Below the pieces are notes generated by a model. It was not told the origin of the DNA, made no database searches, and saw only the letters and a program-made list of their open reading frames with translations. Position numbers and translations under genes: made by a program. Positions 5,712-12,370 of a DNA stretch of 13,271 nt are shown here, in pieces; within the stretch, counting starts at the first letter, position 1, and the number at the start of each line of letters is the position of its first letter. This DNA comes from a bacterium (GTDB lineage Bacteria > Spirochaetota > JAHITG01), in NCBI GenBank assembly GCA_028711675.1, contig JAQTRT010000054.1, forward strand, positions 1 through 13,271, written 5' to 3'.

Positions 5712-6461
5712 ATGGAGAGACAAAGATCTATCAGCTTTTTCTTTATCCTGACCGTTATGACGCTCATGAGCGAATCATTATTCTCCCTTTCCGTGAATCC
5801 GTCCGTTGTTGAATTGAACCTTGTTCCCGGCCGGTCTACCAATGGCTTTTATACGGTCCAGAACAATACGAGCGACAAAGTGGTCATCAATGTTGAACCG
5901 GAATCGTATTTCGGCAGCCCGGTCACCAACTGGCTGAAGATCATGCCGAAAAATATCACACTGGAACCCGGCCAAAGCCGGGATATCGGCTATAAGGTTT
6001 CCGTTCCCCGGGACTTCAAGGATGAATATATCGCCAAGATCTACTTTAGTCAAACCCCGGCAGGCAGCGGACCCAATCCCGGCGGAGCGAGCATCATCAC
6101 AAGAATGGGGTCCTCCTTTTATGTGAGCGCCAGCGGCAAGGAGATCCTGAGGACAGAGATCAGTAATTTTACGATCAGTGACAAGATCTCAGTGGATATC
6201 AGGAATAACGGCAATGTGCATCTGCGTTTTTATTATGATCTGGAGGTGTTCGATGAAAAGGGAAGGGAACTGACGACAACGGACCGGGTTCCGTTTGCCG
6301 TAGTCATCCCGGGCGAGAGCAAGAATATCTCCATTCCCTTGAAGACAGAAGTGAAGCTTGTCATGGGACGGTATTACGCTGTGCTGAACCTGTATTACGG
6401 GAACGTTATGCCCCTGGTGAACAAGATCAGTTCCCTGACACAGTTCGAGGTGAAGAAATGA
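5712..6461 (+). CDS. Two-domain Ig-like protein resembling periplasmic pilus chaperones or WxL-interacting proteins
   Basis: A 249-residue exported protein; residues 1-25 are a signal peptide (FSL-SVNP). The first domain (about 26-140) begins SVNPSVVELNLVPGRSTNGFYTVQNNTSDKVV (P.....L.PG......V.N.....V), has a second PGQS turn (86-89) and a Y-A-K-IYF strand. This is the pattern of PapD-type chaperones and of the DUF916 domain of WxL-interacting proteins. The second domain (about 143-249) has FYVSASGKE, ISVDIRNNGNVH, another PGES turn (200-203) and MGRYYAVLNLYYG. No C-terminal membrane helix is seen, unlike typical WxL-interacting proteins. It begins 13 nt after the terminator of the preceding gene, with a short-spaced GAGG at 5704-5707, and overlaps the next gene by four bases. 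A role in folding or anchoring the neighbouring secreted proteins is inferred. No usher gene is in the window. Confidence 0.8.
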   Translation: MERQRSISFFFILTVMTLMSESLFSLSVNPSVVELNLVPGRSTNGFYTVQNNTSDKVVINVEPESYFGSPVTNWLKIMPKNITLEPGQSRDIGYKVSVPRDFKDEYIAKIYFSQTPAGSGPNPGGASIITRMGSSFYVSASGKEILRTEISNFTISDKISVDIRNNGNVHLRFYYDLEVFDEKGRELTTTDRVPFAVVIPGESKNISIPLKTEVKLVMGRYYAVLNLYYGNVMPLVNKISSLTQFEVKK

Positions 6462-7660
6462 GAGCAAGAGGATTAATTTTAATTTTTTTCTTTTTTTTAT
6501 CCTGTACGATCTCAGGTCTTGTTTTTTATGCGGTGGCAGCTAAACTGGAGCTTAAGACAGAAGGGGGTCTGGTCCCGCATTTTAACAGGATCCTTGATGA
6601 TTTCAATGACGGGAATGATCTGAACAACTGGCTTTATAATACTTTTACCGGCGGGACCAATGGTACCTGTTTCCCGTCATATTCCAGCAGCGCTTATGAA
6701 GGCAGCCGCTGCCTCAAGCTCCTGTACGCGGTCCCGGGATCAGGGGGGTTCTCCTGGTATGCTTCCAAACTCGGCGGGGAAAATGCCGCGCTGAGCAATT
6801 TCAACGGTTTGAGCTTCTGGGTTAAAGGGTCCAACGGTAATGAACTTCTTAAAGTAGAGATCAAAACCGCTGGCTGTAATTCAGCCCAGCGGAGCAACGC
6901 CAGTCTGTATGTGAACGATTTTCTGGCGTCAGGCTATATCACTTCATCCTGGCAGCAGGCTGTTATTCCTTTCAATAATTTTGCCAATATCACGAATTTT
7001 TCCAGGCTGGAGGAGCTGACCTTTGTGTTCGAACATGACCAGAGCGCGACCAATGGTTCCCCGCTTTCCGGTGCTGTTTATCTGGACCGTATCCAGTTCA
7101 CCAACAGGCCGGGAGGATTCGATCCTATTATCCAGGATTACTGCAACGACAGGATCTTCCGGAACAGTCTGGGCGGGAACATGGGATGGTCCGGAGGATC
7201 GGGCGGTACGATCGCTGTTTCATTTGATAATACATGCTATCACAGCGCGCCGAACAGCGTAAGAATGGATTATAATGTAACTGGATCAGGAGCGTATTCG
7301 TTTCTTTATACTTTATTCGGCGGAGGCAACACAGGGTCCGTGGTCCAGCCCTGTAATTTCACGAATTATACATCCATCTCTTTTTGGATGAAGGTGACCA
7401 ATAAAGATCCCATCAGTCCTTTGCAGGTGGAAATGGACATCGATGATGCCTGGCCGCCGTATTGGGTTCTTTGCGGCAGTATTACCACGAACTGGCAGAA
7501 ATGGACTGTGGGTCTTACGAATTTTACAGAAGCTTACGGTTCAGCCAAGATGAGCAAACAGAAACTGGCTAAGCTGGTCTTTACCGCTGTCCAGTCAAGG
7601 CTGCCGGCCAACGACCGGGTCGGCAGGCTGTATATCGACGATATCCGTTTTGAAAAATGA
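6458..7660 (+). CDS. Secreted protein with two CBM-like galactose-binding-type domains
   Basis: A 400-residue exported protein. Residues 1-28 are a signal peptide (VAA-KLE likely cut; the inner FLSC is a poor lipobox). Two homologous jelly-roll domains follow. Domain one (about 45-214) has LDDFNDGNDLNNW, RCLKLLY, NGLSFWVKG, VEIKT, WQQAVIPFNNF, FVFE and VYLDRIQF. Domain two (about 224-400) has IQDYCNDR, SVRMDYN, TSISFWMKV, VEMDIDD, WQKWTVGLTNF and LYIDDIRFEK, ending at the C-terminus. The 'DDF.DG...W', 'SFWVKG', 'W....IP...F' and 'YLD.I.F' blocks match CBM11/CIA30-like carbohydrate-binding folds. There is no catalytic domain. The start codon overlaps the stop of 5712-6461 (ATGA), with GAGGTG 5 nt upstream, so the two are translationally coupled. 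It is probably a polysaccharide- or matrix-binding partner of its neighbours. Confidence 0.85.
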   Translation: MRARGLILIFFFFLSCTISGLVFYAVAAKLELKTEGGLVPHFNRILDDFNDGNDLNNWLYNTFTGGTNGTCFPSYSSSAYEGSRCLKLLYAVPGSGGFSWYASKLGGENAALSNFNGLSFWVKGSNGNELLKVEIKTAGCNSAQRSNASLYVNDFLASGYITSSWQQAVIPFNNFANITNFSRLEELTFVFEHDQSATNGSPLSGAVYLDRIQFTNRPGGFDPIIQDYCNDRIFRNSLGGNMGWSGGSGGTIAVSFDNTCYHSAPNSVRMDYNVTGSGAYSFLYTLFGGGNTGSVVQPCNFTNYTSISFWMKVTNKDPISPLQVEMDIDDAWPPYWVLCGSITTNWQKWTVGLTNFTEAYGSAKMSKQKLAKLVFTAVQSRLPANDRVGRLYIDDIRFEK

Positions 7661-7688
7661 ATTTTTTCATTTCAGGTGGCATATGTTA

Positions 7689-9308
7689 ATGAATCGAAAA
7701 ATGTTCATATTATTTTTTCTGTTCCTGGTCCTGATGGAACAAACGGCTTATTCTGATTCTGTTTCCGTCAGTATCTTCAGTCTGTCCGATGACCGTTTGA
7801 CGAACAGTATCAATTTCGGGTTTGTGCCATATTCTACATCAACAATATTAGCGCCCTCTTATCTTCAGGTTTGGTATACCAATACCACATCGGACTGGAT
7901 GCTCCAGGTAAGCACGTACAATACACAAAGCCAGGCAGGCGGCGGTTTGTATAACGGGCTTGTGGGACTCAATAACAGGGGTTTCAGGATCCCCCTCCTG
8001 TGGCAGGTGTATACCAATACCAATCATTCGGTCACATGCTCCAACAGGTCCGGGTGGGGATCGATCAGGGATAAAAGGGATACTGACTGGAGTTCAGTTT
8101 TGCCCGAGCGTTTTTTAATCACCAATAACTGCCTGGGCATCTATCCTTTTACCGGCCGTACGGCGAAATCACCTCTCTCTGTTTATCTGGGAGCTGATTT
8201 TTCCAATAAATCCATTTGCGGCGCTGATAATTATGATACGAGCATCATTATCGAACTTCTGCCGTTCAGTACATACACTTTTGCGCCCGGTATCAATTTT
8301 CAGGGGATCAGCGAGATCAATCTGATCGGCGATAAGGCTATTCTGTATGCTGACCTGTCGGACCAGGATATCATCAGTACCGTGAGTTTTTTTTATAAGG
8401 ACCATTCTGATACAGGATATTCTTCCCAGAAATATTATCCCGGCAGCATGTACTACCGGGTCAAGGCCGAGATACCGGCTTCAGTAATAACCAAAAACGG
8501 AGTGGATTATTATTTTTCCGCTCTGGACGAGCAGGCTAACCAGACCAATTCCGGGAATTATTTTATCAACGTGAATCCCGGCGTGACCGCTGTTATCGGC
8601 TCTTCCGGCGGAGTGATCCGGCTGCTGGACGGTAATCCCGAGGACGGGGATATGAAGCTCTCCATTCCTTCCGCAGCGCTGGAGGGGAATAAATCGATCT
8701 CACTCAGACAGATCTATGATGCGTCTGAGGTCATACCCGGGACAGGAATGGTCCAGGGCCAGGTACCTTATATGATCTATGAATTTTTACCCGGATTGAA
8801 ACTGAAAAGGCTGAGCAAGCTGGATCTGCTTTATTTTGATTTGGATAATGACGGCAAGGTGGAATTGGCTGACGGGACAATAACCGGTTGCGATGAGAAG
8901 AAGATGGCTCTGTTCTGGTGGGACAGGTATGACTGGAGATACATCGGCGGAGAGGTGGATAGTGTGAATAACACGGTTTCCGCTTATGTGACCCATCTGG
9001 CCACATTCGCTCTTTTTTCTGTTGACCATCTTACCAAAGAAGCGTACAGGCCAAAAGAGAAGATCATAACTCCGAACAATGACGGGATCAATGATGTCTT
9101 GTATTTTGGCGGTACGCCCGGTTCGTTCGATATCACGATCTTTGACGTGAGCGGTGCCATTGTGAGAAAAATAAGCGACGTGGCAGAATGGGACGGACGG
9201 AATTCCCGGGGAAAGAGCGTGGAGAGCGGGATCTATATTTACCAGGCCAGGGTGAATGTCAACGGTAAGGAGGAACTGATGAGCGGATCGATCGCCGTGG
9301 CAAAATGA
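7689..9308 (+). CDS. Large modular secreted protein: subunit-like module, Ig-like, ZU5-like, Ca-loop, T9SS/FlgD-type tail
   Basis: A 539-residue exported protein; signal peptide 1-22. Residues 24-192 are homologous to the secreted protein at 4772 (GLVGLNNRGFRIPLLW, WGSIRDKRDTDWSSVL, VYLGADF, SIIIELL). They include DWML (69-72), a W-x-L placed like that of WxL domains. Residues 205-290 form an Ig-like domain (SEINLIGDKAILYADL, SFFYKD, YRVKAEIPASVITKNGVDYYFSA). Residues 306-445 look ZU5-like (GGVIRLLDG, LSIPSAALEG) with an EF-hand/dockerin-like calcium loop at 384-395 (DLDNDGKVELAD) and HLATFALFSV. Residues 458-539 are a C-terminal sorting-type domain (ITPNNDGINDVLYF, ITIFDVSG, EWDGRNSRGK, SGIYIYQARV) related to CHU_C and FlgD_ig tails. 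Start 7689 has AGGTGG 9 nt upstream; upstream in-frame TTG and ATG codons are worse placed. It lies 28 nt after the preceding gene. Confidence 0.85.
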   Translation: MNRKMFILFFLFLVLMEQTAYSDSVSVSIFSLSDDRLTNSINFGFVPYSTSTILAPSYLQVWYTNTTSDWMLQVSTYNTQSQAGGGLYNGLVGLNNRGFRIPLLWQVYTNTNHSVTCSNRSGWGSIRDKRDTDWSSVLPERFLITNNCLGIYPFTGRTAKSPLSVYLGADFSNKSICGADNYDTSIIIELLPFSTYTFAPGINFQGISEINLIGDKAILYADLSDQDIISTVSFFYKDHSDTGYSSQKYYPGSMYYRVKAEIPASVITKNGVDYYFSALDEQANQTNSGNYFINVNPGVTAVIGSSGGVIRLLDGNPEDGDMKLSIPSAALEGNKSISLRQIYDASEVIPGTGMVQGQVPYMIYEFLPGLKLKRLSKLDLLYFDLDNDGKVELADGTITGCDEKKMALFWWDRYDWRYIGGEVDSVNNTVSAYVTHLATFALFSVDHLTKEAYRPKEKIITPNNDGINDVLYFGGTPGSFDITIFDVSGAIVRKISDVAEWDGRNSRGKSVESGIYIYQARVNVNGKEELMSGSIAVAK

Positions 9309-9331
9309 AAAGGTTTAAAAGAAAATTTGTC

Positions 9332-9393
9332 GACAGGATTAACGGGACCAGGAAATATTAAAATTAAATTTATTTTATCCTGTTAATCCAGTC
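9332..9393 (+). repeat. Nested palindromic intergenic element
   Basis: GACAGGATTAAC (9332-9343) and GTTAATCCAGTC (9382-9393) are complementary at 11 of 12 positions. Nested inside are CAGGA with TCCTG, and TAAAAT with ATTTTA, around an AT-rich centre. The whole forms a long extended hairpin with no T-tract. It may be a dispersed intergenic repeat or a 3'-end element of the 7689-9308 mRNA. The 148-nt gap holds no gene that I can support. Confidence 0.55.
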
Positions 9394-9465
9394 AGACTAT
9401 CTTTTAATTCTGTTTTTCCGCGGTTTTAATTTATGATTATGGGAAAATAATACAAGGTGGAAGTT

Positions 9466-10404
9466 ATGATTAAAAAATTATTTATTGTTTTAACAATCCT
9501 TCTTTACGGGACACCGGTCTTTTCAGCGTTCAAGGACGGGAATAACTGGAATGCCAGGGCCAGCGGGATAGGCGGTTCCTATATCAGTATCGCGGATGAC
9601 GCGTCAGCCCCGTCCTATAATCCTGCCGGGATCGCCCAGGCCAGGGATTACCAGTTCTTTTTTAATTATTCCAAACCATATACCGGCGTGGAGCTTGTGA
9701 ATTTGAATTATACATGCCTTTCTCTGCTGGTCCCGGTGGAAGGGGCCGGTGTGTTCGGCATAGGCTGGAACGATTTCATCGCTTCCTCACTTTATGAAGA
9801 GTACAGCATCCTGTTGAGCTTTGGCATGTCCATGGACCGTATCTTCTCTTCCAAGGCCAGGAATATCTTTGCCGGTATCAGTGTGAAATATCTTTATCAC
9901 GGTTTTCAGCTCGATATAAGGAGTACGGACGATCCTGTTTTTCTGTCCGGTAAAGGGAACGGTAATATCGGGATAGATTTTGGACTGATAGCCAGGGGGG
10001 TCATTTCCGGGCTTCCCGGATTGAACCTGGGTATCGCGGGAAAGAACCTCAATGAGCCGGACGTGGGACTTTCTGAAAAAGACCCTGTCCGGCGCCAGAT
10101 CGGTCTGGGCCTTTCATACAGGATCGAGGGCAATGATAAGAACAAGGCCGAGTTCCTTCCTTCGCTGGATTTGACCTACAGGGATGAAACGTTCAACCTC
10201 GGCGGCGGCCTGGAGACCGTTCTCCTGAACAAACTGCTCATTATCAGGGCCGGAGCGAATTTTCAGGAGGTGACCCTGGGATTGGGGACCATTTACAGGA
10301 TCAGGAACCTGTTCGAATTTAATTTTAATTACGCTTTTCTTCTTCCGCTGAATATAGAAGGAAGTTACGGTTCGCACCAGGTATCGCTTGCTATCAGGCT
10401 GTGA
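9466..10404 (+). CDS. PorV/PorQ-family outer-membrane beta-barrel protein
   Basis: A 312-residue protein; signal peptide 1-20 (VFS-AFK). Directly after it comes the family hallmark: WNARASGIGGSYISIADDASAPSYNPAGIA, matching the 'ARA.GMGGA..A.ADD..A...NPAGL' start of PorV/PorQ (UPF0164, FadL-like) proteins. The rest is alternating beta strands with Gly and aromatic residues, ending SLAIRL, as in an outer-membrane barrel. In Bacteroidetes, PorV shuttles T9SS cargo at the cell surface. The same role is plausible here because both flanking large proteins end in T9SS-type tails, but no core T9SS gene is in the window. AAGGTGG lies 5 nt before the ATG at 9466; a GTG at 9457 overlaps that RBS and is rejected. 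The length is typical of the family. Confidence 0.88.
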   Translation: MIKKLFIVLTILLYGTPVFSAFKDGNNWNARASGIGGSYISIADDASAPSYNPAGIAQARDYQFFFNYSKPYTGVELVNLNYTCLSLLVPVEGAGVFGIGWNDFIASSLYEEYSILLSFGMSMDRIFSSKARNIFAGISVKYLYHGFQLDIRSTDDPVFLSGKGNGNIGIDFGLIARGVISGLPGLNLGIAGKNLNEPDVGLSEKDPVRRQIGLGLSYRIEGNDKNKAEFLPSLDLTYRDETFNLGGGLETVLLNKLLIIRAGANFQEVTLGLGTIYRIRNLFEFNFNYAFLLPLNIEGSYGSHQVSLAIRL

Positions 10405-10424
10405 GATCACAGGATTCTTTTTTA

Positions 10425-10455
10425 TTGAAAATATTTTCTAAAAATATAGTATAAG
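10425..10455 (+). promoter_or_regulatory. Weak promoter candidate before the GH144-like gene
   Basis: TTGAAA (10425-10430) is a good -35 match. Possible -10 boxes are TAGTAT (10447-10452, 16-nt spacer) and TATAAG (10450-10455, 19-nt spacer). None is ideal. The gap after 9466-10404 is 72 nt and AT-rich with no terminator, so co-transcription is also possible. Confidence 0.3.
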
Positions 10456-10476
10456 GATAAGGAAACAAGGGAAACC

Positions 10477-12348
10477 ATGAAAATAATTACAGGGCTGGTT
10501 ATTCTTCTTGTGTGCTTCCATACGCCTCTGCCCGGCATGACGGATCAGGAACTTTTATTGGAGCTTGAGAGACTGGGCAGTGATTTTTTCTGGGATGAAG
10601 CCAGTTCTTCCACGGGTCTTATCCGGGACCGTGCGAACAATGAGCCTTACGTTGTGGACGGGAATGTCCAGGCCAGTATTGCTTCTACGGGTTTCGGCCT
10701 CACGGTCCTGTGCGTGGCCCACAGCAGGAAATGGCTGGGCTATGACGAGGTTTATAACCGGATCCTTGCCACGCTTAATTTTTTTAAAAGTTCTGTCCAG
10801 GGGCGCGACGGTTTTTATTACCATTTTGTGAATATCCACGACGGAAGCAGGCTGTCCAGCTGCGAGCTTTCTTCCATTGACACTACCTTGTTCATAGCAG
10901 GCGCGCTTTTTGCCGGTCAGTATTTCAAAAATACCGAGATCGAGTCTCTGGCTGATGAACTGTACCGGAAGGTCAACTGGGCATGGATGTGCAATAATAC
11001 GAATTTCGTGCAGATGGGCTGGACACCTCCCAATAATTTTTTTTCTCTGTGGGACGGTTTCAATGAGGATGTTATCCTTGATTTTCTGGCCATCGGTTCG
11101 CCTACGTATCCCCCAAAAAATTCGCCCAAATGCTGGACGGACATGGACAGGCCTACAGGCACTTTCGGGACCAATTCATTTAATATCATCTACAGTGATC
11201 CGGAGAATCCGCTTTTTCCCATACATTACCCGCACTGCTGGCTGGATATGCGGAAGATCAGATATAATTCCGTGAACTATTATACCAATGGCATACGCAC
11301 CGCTGTCATCAACAGGCAGTTCTCCAGTACGAACCGGAATCCCGATCATAACATCTGGGGAGCGGCAGCCACAGACAATCCGTTCGGCGGCTATTCCGCT
11401 TACGGTACGCCTCCCGGGCCCGGTTATACGAATGACGGTACTGTCGCGCCTGTGGGAGCAGGCGGGTCTGTCATGTTCACGCCGCTCGAATCCATCCGGT
11501 GCCTCAGGCATATGTACACGAACTACGGGAGCACCATATGGGGCGGTAATGTATTCCTGGGCAAGTACGGTTTTTCCTCTTATCTGAACGCAAGGGTGAG
11601 CAAGTGCGGCGGTACCGTGATCGGGATCGATCAGGGCGCTATCGTCCTTTCCATAGAAAATTATCTGAGCGGGATGGTCTGGGATGTGTTCATGCAGATA
11701 CCGTATATCCAGACAGCCATGAAGACCATGGGGTTTATTGCGGAATCGGATATATCAGGACCGTCCTCTGTCAATGATCTGGCTGTATACGGGAACAGGC
11801 TGGAATGGACAGCCCCCTCTGATAACAGCGGAAAGGTGAAAAGATATGAGATCAGGTATGGTACCAGGAAAATGATCAATCTCGCCAGCTGGAATGACGG
11901 GACTGAACTGGTCCAGTTTCTGGAGCCGAAGCAGGCCGGGTCCAGAGAGAGCCTGATGATCGAAGGTGTTCCGGAAGGCAATTATTATTTAGCCCTGCGT
12001 TCCGGGGATGAGGCAGGGAACAAGTCCCTTCTTTCCAATCCCACGGAAAAAGTGGTCATTTACGGGATCTCGGATAAACTGCTCCAGAATTTTCCCAATC
12101 CGGCAAGCGATAAGACCGCTATCCGGTTCCTGCTCCAGGAGACAAGCGACGTGGAATTGAACGCGTATTCCCTTTCCGGCAGAATGGTCAGGGAATGGGA
12201 CCTGAAAGACCAGGGAAAAGGGTATCATCAGTTCGACTGGGACCTGAAAGATAACGACCATTCGATCCTGGGGCCTGGAATTTATACGCTGATCCTGAGA
12301 ATAAACAATACCAGAGCAGGTTCCATTAAGGTTATCATTGTCAGATAA
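10477..12348 (+). CDS. Secreted GH144-like glycosidase (glucoamylase superfamily) with Fn3 and T9SS-type C-terminal domain
   Basis: A 623-residue exported enzyme; signal peptide 1-20. Residues 25-422 match the 'glucoamylase' domain of GH144-type enzymes, an alpha/alpha barrel: FFWDEASSSTGLIRDR, ASTGFGLTVL, WAW (168-170), GFNEDVI (194-200), GSPTYPP, PLFPIHYPHCWLD, NYYTNGIRTAVINRQF, WGAAATD (294-300), GGYSAYG, GGSVMFTPLES, IDQGAIVLSIENYLSGMVW (384-402). Characterised GH144 members are endo-beta-1,2-glucanases; other related groups are uncharacterised, so the substrate is inferred. Candidate catalytic acids lie in the FNE and IDQG blocks. Residues 428-528 form an Fn3 domain. Residues 535-623 are a T9SS type A-like tail (LLQNFPNPASDKTAIRF, LNAYSLSGRMV, SILGPGIYTLIL). 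AAGGG lies 5 nt before the ATG. The next gene, a PorV/PorQ-like barrel, starts 22 nt downstream. Confidence 0.9.
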   Translation: MKIITGLVILLVCFHTPLPGMTDQELLLELERLGSDFFWDEASSSTGLIRDRANNEPYVVDGNVQASIASTGFGLTVLCVAHSRKWLGYDEVYNRILATLNFFKSSVQGRDGFYYHFVNIHDGSRLSSCELSSIDTTLFIAGALFAGQYFKNTEIESLADELYRKVNWAWMCNNTNFVQMGWTPPNNFFSLWDGFNEDVILDFLAIGSPTYPPKNSPKCWTDMDRPTGTFGTNSFNIIYSDPENPLFPIHYPHCWLDMRKIRYNSVNYYTNGIRTAVINRQFSSTNRNPDHNIWGAAATDNPFGGYSAYGTPPGPGYTNDGTVAPVGAGGSVMFTPLESIRCLRHMYTNYGSTIWGGNVFLGKYGFSSYLNARVSKCGGTVIGIDQGAIVLSIENYLSGMVWDVFMQIPYIQTAMKTMGFIAESDISGPSSVNDLAVYGNRLEWTAPSDNSGKVKRYEIRYGTRKMINLASWNDGTELVQFLEPKQAGSRESLMIEGVPEGNYYLALRSGDEAGNKSLLSNPTEKVVIYGISDKLLQNFPNPASDKTAIRFLLQETSDVELNAYSLSGRMVREWDLKDQGKGYHQFDWDLKDNDHSILGPGIYTLILRINNTRAGSIKVIIVR

Positions 12349-12370
12349 AAGAACAGACCGAGGAGGATCA

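Noticed and set aside
6458..6550. Lipoprotein signal (FLSC) in the two-CBM protein
   Set aside because: The -3 position is Phe rather than Leu and a standard signal peptidase I site (AVAA) follows, so a lipoprotein call is not supported.
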